A stretch of DNA of 64,000 bases from Streptomyces chrestomyceticus JCM 4735 (GTDB lineage: Bacteria > Actinomycetota > Actinomycetes > Streptomycetales > Streptomycetaceae), in contig NZ_BHZC01000001.1 of NCBI RefSeq assembly GCF_003865135.1, positions 3,038,001-3,102,000 of the forward strand. The letters are read 5' to 3'. A model generated the notes under the pieces. That model was not told the DNA's origin. It searched no databases and saw nothing but the letters and a program-made list of their open reading frames with translations. This document shows, piece after piece, positions 48,025-55,837 of the stretch. The position numbers and the translations under genes were made by a program. Numbering within the stretch: the first letter of the stretch is position 1; each line of letters begins with the position of its first letter.

Positions 48025-49064
48025 ATGATCGAGAGCGCGGGGCTGACCAAGCGGTACGGCGACAAGCTCGCCGTGGACGGGCTGACCTTCACCGTGCGGC
48101 CCGGGATCGTCACCGGCTTCCTCGGCCCCAACGGCGCCGGTAAGTCCACGACGATGCGGATGATGCTCGACCTGGACCACCCGACGTCGGGACAGGTCCG
48201 TATCGACGGACGGCACTACCGGCAGTTGTCCAACCCCTTGGAGCACATCGGCGCCCTGCTGGACGCCAAGGCCGTGCACGGCGGCCGGAGCGCCTTCAAC
48301 CACCTGCTGTGCCTGGCCCAGAGCAACGGCATCCCGCGCGCCCGCGTCCACGAGGTGCTGGACACCGTGGGCCTCACCGGGGTGGCCAAGAAGCGCTCCA
48401 ACGGCTTCTCCCTGGGCATGGGCCAGCGCCTGGGCATCGCGGCCGCGCTGCTCGGCGACCCCGAGATCCTCATGTTCGACGAGCCGGTCAACGGACTCGA
48501 CCCCGAGGGCATCCACTGGATCCGCAACCTGATGAAGGGTCTGGCCGCCCAGGGCCGCACCGTCTTCGTCTCCTCGCACCTGATGAGTGAGATGGCGCTG
48601 ACCGCCGACCACCTCATCGTCATCGGCCAAGGGCGGCTGCTGGCGGACACCTCGATGGCGCAGTTCATCCGGGAGAACTCGCGCGCGTACGTACGGATGC
48701 GGTCGCCGGAGCGCGAGCGGCTGCTCGACGTGCTCCGGGGGCCGGGCACCATGCCTCGCCGGCCGGCGAGGCGGTGGAGGTCGACGGGGTGAGCGCCGCC
48801 GACCTCGGTGAGCTGGCCGCGCGGCACCGGATCGTGCTGCACGAACTGAGCCCGCAGCAGGCGTCCCTGGAGGAAGCGTTCATGCAACTGACCGCCGGCT
48901 CGGTGGAGTACCACGCGCACTCGGCGACACCGCGGCCCGCGGCGCCGGAGGACGGCCTGCCGGAGGCCCCGCCGCCGCCCGGGACGCCGGGAGCGCCGCC
49001 CCCGGGCACCCCGCCCGGCGGTGGCTGGGGCGCCGGCTGGCGGAACACGAAGCGGAGGTCCTGA
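48025..49064 (+). pseudogene. ABC transporter ATP-binding protein, frameshifted
   Basis: The frame 48025-48792 gives 255 residues: Walker A GPNGAGKST, degenerate signature FSLGMGQRLGIA, Walker B ILMFDEPVNGLDPEG, switch SSHLMSEM. It then ends in RRPARRWRSTG. From about 48741 the +frame at 49064 reads GEAVEVDGVSAADL, HELSPQQASLEEAFMQL, which is homologous to the C-terminus of the intact paralogue at 50002 (WELSPHQASLEEAYMQL). One G lost from the run 48737-48741 (five G; six would restore the frame) explains this. The tail is Pro/Gly-rich. Exports with the permease at 49067, two bases after. Error or true mutation cannot be told here. Confidence 0.88.
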
Positions 49065-49066
49065 CG

Positions 49067-49840
49067 ATGGCGGCCGTCCCGCAGGTCCTGAAGTCGGAGT
49101 GGACGAAGATCCGGTCGGTGCGGTCCACGGTGTGGACGCTGGGCGTCGCGCTGGTCGTCACGGTCGCGCTGGGCGCGCTGATCTGCCTGCTCGCCTCCAA
49201 CGACTTCGGCACCATGTCCCCCCGCGACCGGATCACCTTCGACGCCACGGCCATCAGCTTCGCCGGGATGGGACTGGGCCAGCTCGCGATGATCGTCTTC
49301 GGGGTGCTGGTGGTCTCCAACGAGTACAGCACCGGCATGATCCGTACCTCGCTCGCCGCCGTACCGCAGCGCGGCACCTTCCTCTTCAGCAAGGTCGCCG
49401 TCGCCACCCTGCTCGCCCTCGTCGTCTCCTTCGTGACGGCCTTCCTCTCCTTCTCCATCGGGCAGGCGATGCTCGGCACGCACGCGGCGTCCCTCGGCGA
49501 CCCGGGCGTCCTGCGCGCCGTGGTGGGCGGCGGGCTGTACATGACGCTGATCGCGGTGTTCTCGATGGGCGTGGCCACGATGCTGCGCAGCCCGATGCTG
49601 GCGCTGGGCATCCTGATGCCGTTCTTCTTCCTGATCTCCACCGTCCTGGGGAACGTCTCGGCCACCAAGAAGATCGGCTGGTACCTCCCCGACCAGGCCG
49701 GCCAGAAGGTGATGCAGGTGGTGCCGCCGGCCGGGGACGAGGTGCCGTACGGGCCGTGGGGCGGGTTCGCCATCATGGTGGCGTGGACGGTGGCCGCCCT
49801 GGTGTGCGGATACGTCCTGCTGAAGCGGCGCGACGCCTGA
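49067..49840 (+). CDS. ABC-2 type transporter permease
   Basis: 257 residues, six hydrophobic segments. Starts with LKSEWTKIRSVRSTVWTLG, the EWTKIRS hallmark of these permeases, and contains VVSNEYSTGMIRTSLAAVP. Pairs with the frameshifted ATPase two bases upstream and resembles the permease at 51282. Substrate unknown. Ends before a strong T-tailed terminator. Confidence 0.93.
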   Translation: MAAVPQVLKSEWTKIRSVRSTVWTLGVALVVTVALGALICLLASNDFGTMSPRDRITFDATAISFAGMGLGQLAMIVFGVLVVSNEYSTGMIRTSLAAVPQRGTFLFSKVAVATLLALVVSFVTAFLSFSIGQAMLGTHAASLGDPGVLRAVVGGGLYMTLIAVFSMGVATMLRSPMLALGILMPFFFLISTVLGNVSATKKIGWYLPDQAGQKVMQVVPPAGDEVPYGPWGGFAIMVAWTVAALVCGYVLLKRRDA

Positions 49841-49868
49841 GGCCGGGGCGCCGGCGGCGGCCGTACGG

Positions 49869-49912
49869 CGCGGGCCGGCCGCGCCCCGGGCCCCCGCGCC
49901 GGCCCGCGTTTT
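49869..49912 (+). terminator. Intrinsic terminator with T run
   Basis: Perfect 11-base arms (CGCGGGCCGGC), 18-base loop, followed by TTTT at 49909-49912; ends the first ABC module. Confidence 0.8.
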
Positions 49913-49939
49913 GACGGGAACCGTCAGCCTGCGGATAAC
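49911..49939 (+). promoter_or_regulatory. Promoter of the second ABC module
   Basis: TTGACG (49911-49916), 17 bases, GATAAC (49934-49939). The -35 overlaps the terminator's T run. TCTGAGGGGCGGAGA then precedes the ATG at 50002. Confidence 0.6.
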
Positions 49940-50001
49940 CTCCTAACCCTCACGGGGGTACGAGAGCACCTCTGCCCCGAACCATTTCTGAGGGGCGGAG
50001 A

Positions 50002-51285
50002 ATGATCGAGGCATTCGGTCTGACGAAGCGCTACGGCGCCAAGACAGCCGTGCACAACCTGTCGTTCCAGGTGCGGCCGGGCACCGTCACCGGCTTCCTG
50101 GGCCCCAACGGCTCCGGCAAGTCCACGACGATGCGCATGATCCTGGGGCTGGACACCCCGACGAGCGGCCGCGTCACGATCGGCGGCATCCCGTTCCGCC
50201 AGGTGCCCAACGCCCCTCGGCACGTCGGCGCCCTGCTCGACGCCAAGGCGGTGCACGGCGGCCGCAGCGCGCGCCAGCACCTGCTCTGCCTCGCCCAGCT
50301 CTCCGGCATCCCGGCCCGCCGCGTCGACGAGGTCCTCGGCGTGGTCGGCCTCCAGGACGTCGCCCGCAAGCGCTCCAACGGCTTCTCGCTCGGCATGGGC
50401 CAGCGCCTGGGCATCGCGGCGGCGCTGCTCGGCGACCCGCAGGTGCTGCTCTTCGACGAGCCGGTCAACGGCCTGGACCCCGAAGGCATCCTGTGGGTCC
50501 GCAACCTGATGAAGCAGTTGGCCGCCGAGGGCCGTACGGTCTTCGTCTCCTCGCACCTCATGAGCGAGATGGCGCTGACCGCCGAACACCTCATCGTCAT
50601 CGGCCGCGGCCAGTTGCTGGCCGACATGTCGGTCAAGGACTTCATCTCGGCCAACTCCGCCGACTTCGCCCGCGTCCGTACGCCGGACACCGAGCCGGAG
50701 CTGCGCGAGAAGCTGGGCGCGCTGCTCGGCGAGGCGGGTGGCCGGGTCGTACCGGAGCAGGACGGCGCGCTGCGCGTCAGCGGGCTGCTGCTGCCCCGCA
50801 TCAGCGACCTCGCGCACGACGCGGACATCCGCCTGTGGGAGCTGTCGCCGCATCAGGCGTCGCTGGAAGAGGCGTACATGCAACTGACGCAGGGGGTCGT
50901 GGACTACCGCTCGACGACCGACCAGCGGGCCGGCCTCCAGCAGCAAGCGCCTGGTCTCGCGCCGCAGGGCCCGGGCGCGCCGGGGCAGCCGCCGCAGGGG
51001 TACGCGGCGCCGCAGCCGGGCCCGTACGGGCAGCCCGGCCACCCGGGTCAGCCGCTCCCCGGGGCTCAGAGGCAGCCGAACCCGTACGCGCAGGGGCCCG
51101 GCGGCGTGCCGGGCCAGGGCTACCCGCCGCCGATGGCCGGCCAGGGCTCGCCGTACGGACAGCCGAACCCGTACGGGCAGCCGCAGCCGGGCCCGCAGGC
51201 CGGCGCCCCGGCGCCGATGCCGCCCGCCGCCCAGCCCGCCGCCCCCGCCGACACCTCCGAGCCGCACACCGAGGACGCCCGATGA
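50002..51285 (+). CDS. ABC transporter ATP-binding protein with Pro/Gln-rich tail
   Basis: 427 residues. Walker A GPNGSGKST, signature FSLGMGQRLGIA, Walker B VLLFDEPVNGLDPEG. After the ATPase (to about 310) comes a tail of over 110 residues rich in Gln, Pro, Gly and Tyr (PYGQPNPYGQPQPGPQ), probably disordered. ATG at 50002 has GGGGCGGAG upstream. Stop overlaps the permease start (ATGA). Close paralogue of the ATPase at 48025. Confidence 0.93.
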   Translation: MIEAFGLTKRYGAKTAVHNLSFQVRPGTVTGFLGPNGSGKSTTMRMILGLDTPTSGRVTIGGIPFRQVPNAPRHVGALLDAKAVHGGRSARQHLLCLAQLSGIPARRVDEVLGVVGLQDVARKRSNGFSLGMGQRLGIAAALLGDPQVLLFDEPVNGLDPEGILWVRNLMKQLAAEGRTVFVSSHLMSEMALTAEHLIVIGRGQLLADMSVKDFISANSADFARVRTPDTEPELREKLGALLGEAGGRVVPEQDGALRVSGLLLPRISDLAHDADIRLWELSPHQASLEEAYMQLTQGVVDYRSTTDQRAGLQQQAPGLAPQGPGAPGQPPQGYAAPQPGPYGQPGHPGQPLPGAQRQPNPYAQGPGGVPGQGYPPPMAGQGSPYGQPNPYGQPQPGPQAGAPAPMPPAAQPAAPADTSEPHTEDAR

Positions 51286-52624
51286 CCAGCCCTCAGCAGC
51301 CGCAGCCACAGCCTGAGCCGCACGCCACCGAAGCGCCCGGCACCGGCCCGACACCCCCGGCGGGAGCACCGCAGCCGCCCGCGCAACCGCCCGCCGAGCA
51401 GCCGGAGCCCCGGCCGCTGGCCGCTCACGCGCCCCAGCAGCAGCCCGCCGAGCAGTCTCCGGCCCAGCCGCAGCCCTCGGCGCAGCCTCCGGCCCGTGAA
51501 GCCGGAACGATGATGCTCCAGGCTCAGCAGCCGCCCGCCGCCGCGCCCGGCAAGGAAGCCGGGACGATGATGCTCCAGGCCCAGCCCGCGCCGCAGGCCC
51601 CGCAGAGCGCACCGCAGGCCCCCAGGGCGCGCCCAAGGACGCGGGCACCATGACGCTCCAGGCCCAGCAGCCGCCCGCCGGTCCTCCGCCGCAGCAGGCG
51701 CCCTACCAGCAGCCGCACCAGCCCGCACCGCACCAGCAGGCGCACCAGCAAGCCGCGCCCCAGCAGGCCCAGCAGCCGCCGCACCAGCAGCAGATCCCGG
51801 CCGCCTGGCAGGCCGCCGGCCCCAGCGGCGCCGGTCCGGCCTACGTCTCGCCGATTCCGGTGCGCCGGACGACCCTGGGCCACGCGCTCGCCTCCGAGTG
51901 GACGAAGATCCGCTCGGTGCGCTCCACGATGTGGACGCTGGGGGTGCTGGTCCTGCTGAACGTCGGCATCGGGCTGCTGACGGCGCTGGCCCTGGCGGAC
52001 CCGGACCGGGTGGTCGAGCCGAAGCTCGGCTTCGCCTGGTTCGGCCTGCTGCTGGGGACGCTGTGCGTGATCCCGCTCGGCGTGCTGGTGATCTCCTCGG
52101 AGTACGGAACCGGCATGATTCGTACGACGTTCACGGCCTGCCCCAGCCGGGCGCGGGTGCTGACCGCCAAGGCGATCGTCCTGTTCGGGCTGACGTTCGT
52201 CGTCACCACGGTCTCCAACGCACTGGTCGCGGTGGCGCACGCCGGGATGCTCACCGGCCCGGCGCCCACCGGTGACGAGTGGCTGCGCGCCACCGTCGGC
52301 GCCGGTCTGTTCGTGGCCGTGCTGAGTCTGCTGTCCCTGGCGGCGGGCACCCTGCTGCGGCACTCGGCCGGTGCGATCAGCGCGATGACGGGCCTGGTCC
52401 TGCTGCCCATGCTGATGGCCGTCTTCATGATCACTTCGGAGAGCCTGCGCCCGTTCGCGACCAAGCTGATCGAGTACTCGGTCCCGAACAACCTCGCCTC
52501 GCTCTACGGCCAGCCGTTCATGCCCGACGGCCCGACCGGCTGGCAGCCGCTGCTCCTCCTCGCGGGCGTCACCGCCGTCGTCCTCGGCGGCGCGTACGCG
52601 GCGCTGCAGAAGCGCGACGTCTGA
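51282..52624 (+). pseudogene. ABC-2 permease with long disordered N-terminus, frameshifted
   Basis: ATG at 51282 overlaps the ATPase stop (ATGA), giving a Pro/Gln-rich frame that ends at 51653. The permease frame continues to 52624 from GTMTLQAQQ. One C lost from the run 51619-51623 (five C; six restores the frame) joins them: then the motif [KR][ED]AGTM[MT]LQAQ occurs three times in the N-terminal extension. The permease part has ASEWTKIRSVRSTMWTLG, SSEYGTGMIRTTFTACPS and six hydrophobic segments. Joined length about 447 residues. The short form from ATG 51650 (324 residues) would also be a complete permease. Pairs with the ATPase at 50002. Confidence 0.85.
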
Positions 52625-52636
52625 CCGGGGCCCCGC

Positions 52637-53014
52637 TCAGTACCTCGGCGCGTTACGGGACCGCTGGAGCCGCGCGCTCCGGCGGTCCCGTGCGTTCCAG
52701 CACGCCTTGTGCCAGTGTCTGCGCTCGTCCACGTCGCCCTCCCGCGGCCAGGCGACGACGTGCGGCACCCCCGGCGGGATCTCCTGGTCGCACCCCGGGC
52801 AGCGGTAGTGCTTGGCCGCCCCGCCGCCCCCCAGATGCCGTACGACCCACTCCTCGCCGCGCCATTCCTCGGTACGTTCCAGGCCGTAGCGGCCCCCGCC
52901 CGCGTGGTCGGCTGGCTTCTCACCGCCGCGAGAGCGGTTTCGACGCGGAGACACTGGGCACCTCGGGAAATCTGCGGGGTCACGGGCCGTCACCACCCTA
53001 CGCGGCTCCGTCAT
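52637..53014 (-). CDS. Small basic protein with Cys/His zinc-like site
   Basis: 125 residues. RCPGCDQEIPPGVPHVVAWP followed by HWHKACW gives a CxxC...H...HxxxC pattern like a small zinc finger. The N-terminal 55 and C-terminal 15 residues are Arg-rich, so nucleic-acid binding is possible. ATG at 53014. Such proteins are often annotated ATP/GTP-binding in Streptomyces, but I see no nucleotide motif. Converges with the permease, 12 bases apart. Confidence 0.82.
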   Translation of the reverse strand: MTEPRRVVTARDPADFPRCPVSPRRNRSRGGEKPADHAGGGRYGLERTEEWRGEEWVVRHLGGGGAAKHYRCPGCDQEIPPGVPHVVAWPREGDVDERRHWHKACWNARDRRSARLQRSRNAPRY

Positions 53015-53143
53015 GGGGCGTAGTCGGCCGCCGCAATCCTGCGATCATCGGGAAACTTCGCCGCAGGCCGTGCCCTTGGCACGTGTCACCCGTTGTTGCC
53101 TGTTAGGGGGATGTCGCGTCGGCTGCGAGGAGGCAGAAGAGCG

Positions 53144-54184
53144 ATGCGTGTTGGGACTTTCATTCTGGCCGCCCAGTTTCCCGGTCAGGGGCAGGGAGAG
53201 GCACTCCACCGGGCGGTGCGGTCCGCGGAAGTCGCGGAGGAGGCCGGGCTCGACGCCGTCTGGCTGGCGGAGCACCACTTCGTGCCGTACGGGGTCTGCC
53301 CGTCGGCGGCGACACTGGCCGCCCTGCTGCTGGGCCGTACCCACCGGATCGGCGTCGGCACCTCCGTCAGCGTGCTGCCGACCCAGCATCCGGTCGCCCT
53401 CGGGGAACAGGCCGCGCTGCTGCACCTGACCTCCGGCGGGCGGTTCACCCTCGGTGTCGGCCGGGGCGGTCCCTGGGTGGACCTGGAGGTCTTCGGGTCG
53501 GGACTGGCCGCCTACGAGCAGCACTTCCCCGAGTCGCTGGACCTGCTGCTCCGCTGGCTGCGCGAGCCGCGGGTCGGCGCCGCGGGGGAACGTCACTCCT
53601 TCCGGGAGGTCGCCGTCGTACCGCGGCCCGACGAGTCGCTGGAGATGCCGTCCGGCCCGCCCGTCGTCCTGGCGTGCACCTCACCCGGGACGGTGCGGCT
53701 GGCCGCCGAGCGCGGGCTGCCGATGCTGCTGGGGATGCACTGCGGCGACGAGGAGAAGGCGGAGATGGTGGCGCTGTGGCGCCGGACCGCGCTGGCGGCC
53801 GGGCGCGACCCGGACCTGGTCGCAGCGGCGGAGCACGTCTCGGCCGGGGTGGTGCAGGTCGGCGACACCCGGCAGGGCGCGGCCGAGGTCCTCACGAAGG
53901 CGATGCCGGGCTGGCTGCGGCGCGGGCTGGCGGCCCATGAGACGGTCGACGGTCGGCACCGCGCCATGCGCGACCCGCTGGCCTATGCGGAGCTGCTCTG
54001 CGACCTGCATCCGGTCGGGCCGCCGGAACGGTGCGCCGACCGGCTCGCGGCCTCGGCGGAGCGGACCGGCATCCGGCGCTTCGCGCTGCTGGTGGAGGGT
54101 TCCGGCGACCTGGCCGCCACCGAGGAGAACGTCCGGCGGCTGGGCGCCGAGGTGCTGCCGCGGCTCGGCCGATCCGAGGGCTGA
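53144..54184 (+). CDS. LLM-class flavin-dependent oxidoreductase
   Basis: 346 residues, luciferase-like TIM barrel. MRVGTFILAAQFPG, AEEAGLDAVWLAEHHF, RIGVGTSVSVLP and GVGRGGPWVD are family features; the EHH motif near residue 42 is of the alkanal-monooxygenase branch. ATG at 53144 with GAGGAGG about a dozen bases upstream. Substrate unknown and flavin F420 or FMN not decidable. Stands alone. Confidence 0.9.
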   Translation: MRVGTFILAAQFPGQGQGEALHRAVRSAEVAEEAGLDAVWLAEHHFVPYGVCPSAATLAALLLGRTHRIGVGTSVSVLPTQHPVALGEQAALLHLTSGGRFTLGVGRGGPWVDLEVFGSGLAAYEQHFPESLDLLLRWLREPRVGAAGERHSFREVAVVPRPDESLEMPSGPPVVLACTSPGTVRLAAERGLPMLLGMHCGDEEKAEMVALWRRTALAAGRDPDLVAAAEHVSAGVVQVGDTRQGAAEVLTKAMPGWLRRGLAAHETVDGRHRAMRDPLAYAELLCDLHPVGPPERCADRLAASAERTGIRRFALLVEGSGDLAATEENVRRLGAEVLPRLGRSEG

Positions 54185-54283
54185 TCCGGAGGCGGTTCCG
54201 AAGGCTGCTCCGGGGCGGCGGGGCGGCTCGCGCGGGCCGTCGGGACGGGCCCGCCGTCGCCCAGCGTCCCCCGCCGGCGTACC

Positions 54284-54317
54284 CGGCGTCCCCCGGCCCC
54301 GCGCCCGGGGGACGCCG
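54284..54317. terminator. Bidirectional terminator after the LLM gene
   Basis: Perfect 13-base arms (CGGCGTCCCCCGG) with an 8-base loop between convergent genes. Confidence 0.8.
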
Positions 54318-54426
54318 TGCGCGCCGCGCCGGCGCCGCCGTACCCGCGCCGGTCCGGCCGATGCTGCCGCCGGCGCACCCTTGCCGTACGGCCTCCGTCG
54401 CGCATGCGCAGCGGCAGCATCTTCGG

Positions 54427-54819
54427 TCAGCAGTCGCGCAGCTCAGGCGACTGGTTCAGAAGCTGGCCACGGACGGAGGTGAACTTGGCCAGCCTGTCGT
54501 CCACCGACGGGTCGAGCGGGAAGACCGCGACCCGATGGCAGTTCTGGAATGCCAGCCGCACACCGAAGTGACGTTCCAACGATCCGCGTATCGCGTCACT
54601 CGCCAGTGCTCGCAGCAGCTCACCGCGTGCCCGCTCGTCCGGCGGCGGCGTCCGGTTGTCGGCGAACTCGCCGCCGTCCACCTTGAGCTGGGCCACCAGG
54701 GAGCTGATCATCCCCCATGCGTAGGGCAAGGAGGTCCGGACGCAGTCGACAAATTCCGCTTCGTCGACCTCGCCTCGCTCGGCCTGTTCGAGGAGGGCCG
54801 GTGAGACGTCGAGCGACAT
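54427..54819 (-). CDS. SCO5389 family protein
   Basis: 130 residues, soluble. [36 protein letters not shown], then a segment [17 protein letters not shown] and C-terminal [13 protein letters not shown]. The family is conserved in actinobacteria next to nucS and has no known role. ATG at 54819 follows GAGGAGAA. Divergent from nucS with 214 bases between. Confidence 0.88.
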   Translation of the reverse strand: MSLDVSPALLEQAERGEVDEAEFVDCVRTSLPYAWGMISSLVAQLKVDGGEFADNRTPPPDERARGELLRALASDAIRGSLERHFGVRLAFQNCHRVAVFPLDPSVDDRLAKFTSVRGQLLNQSPELRDC

Positions 54820-55019
54820 GAGGTTCTCCTCTCGCGGCCCCGCCGGGACGGAGCCTCAGGGATGGGACGGGGGTTTCGCGACGGAGCGTGTCCGTACCAC
54901 GACCCCCCGCTTCAACGGTATGCCGCACACCCGGCGCACACCAGAAGATTGCCGAGACAACCGGCCGCCGGCGGAGCGGGCGGTTCAGGGGCGAATCGCG
55001 TCGGCGGCCTCCGGTCGAG

Positions 55020-55025
55020 TAGCGT
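55020..55025 (+). promoter_or_regulatory. -10 element of a leaderless nucS
   Basis: TAGCGT ends eight bases before the nucS ATG; no ribosome site. Confidence 0.5.
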
Positions 55026-55033
55026 GGCGCACC

Positions 55034-55696
55034 ATGCGTCTCGTCATTGCCCGTTGCTCCGTGGACTACGCGGGCCGGCTCAGTGCCCACCTCCCGTCGG
55101 CCCCTCGCCTGATCCTCGTGAAGGCGGACGGTTCGGTCTCCATCCACGCGGACGACCGGGCCTACAAGCCCCTGAACTGGATGTCCCCGCCGTGCACCCT
55201 CAAGGAGGGCGACGGCAGTGTGTGGACGGTGGAGAACAAGGGGGGCGAGAAGCTCATCATCACCCTGGAAGAGGTGATGCACGACTCGGCGCACGAGCTG
55301 GGCGTGGACCCGGGTCTCATCAAGGACGGCGTGGAGGCGCACCTCCAGGAGCTGCTGGCCGACCGGATCGAGACCCTCGGCGAGGGCTACTCGCTCATCC
55401 GCCGCGAATACCCCACCGCCATCGGCCCGGTGGACATCCTGTGCCGGGACGCGGACGGCGCGACGGTCGCCGTGGAGATCAAGCGGCGCGGTGAGATCGA
55501 CGGGGTCGAGCAGCTCACCCGTTATCTCGAACTCCTCAACCGGGACCCGCACTTGGCTCCGGTGAAGGGCGTCTTCGCGGCCCAGGAGATCAAGCCGCAG
55601 GCGCGGGTGCTGGCCACCGACCGCGGTATCGGCTGTGTCGTGCTGGACTACAACGCGCTGCGCGGCATCGAGGACGACAAGCTGCGGCTGTTCTGA
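55034..55696 (+). CDS. nucS: Mismatch endonuclease NucS/EndoMS
   Basis: 220 residues. Cuts mismatched DNA and is the core of mismatch repair in actinobacteria, which lack MutS/MutL. Seen: N-terminal DNA-binding domain ([23 protein letters not shown]), catalytic triad-like Asp134 (GPVDILCRD), Glu148 and Lys150 (VEIKRRG) with Gln160, and a C-terminal sliding-clamp-binding tail DDKLRLF. ATG at 55034, leaderless. Ends at a strong bidirectional terminator. Confidence 0.96.
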   Translation: MRLVIARCSVDYAGRLSAHLPSAPRLILVKADGSVSIHADDRAYKPLNWMSPPCTLKEGDGSVWTVENKGGEKLIITLEEVMHDSAHELGVDPGLIKDGVEAHLQELLADRIETLGEGYSLIRREYPTAIGPVDILCRDADGATVAVEIKRRGEIDGVEQLTRYLELLNRDPHLAPVKGVFAAQEIKPQARVLATDRGIGCVVLDYNALRGIEDDKLRLF

Positions 55697-55770
55697 GCGG
55701 CCCGGACCGGTGCGGGCCGGGGCGCCGGGAGTGAGCACGCCCGGCCCCGCGGACCCCGCCGGTACGGACG

Positions 55771-55830
55771 ACGACGGCCCGGTACGGAACGCCCGCCCCT
55801 GAGGCGGACGGTTCCGTACCGGGCCGTCGT
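55771..55830. terminator. Bidirectional terminator nucS / signalling ATPase
   Basis: Perfect 20-base arms (ACGACGGCCCGGTACGGAAC) with a 20-base loop; the strongest hairpin in the window. Confidence 0.92.
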
Positions 55831-55837
55831 GCTGTGT

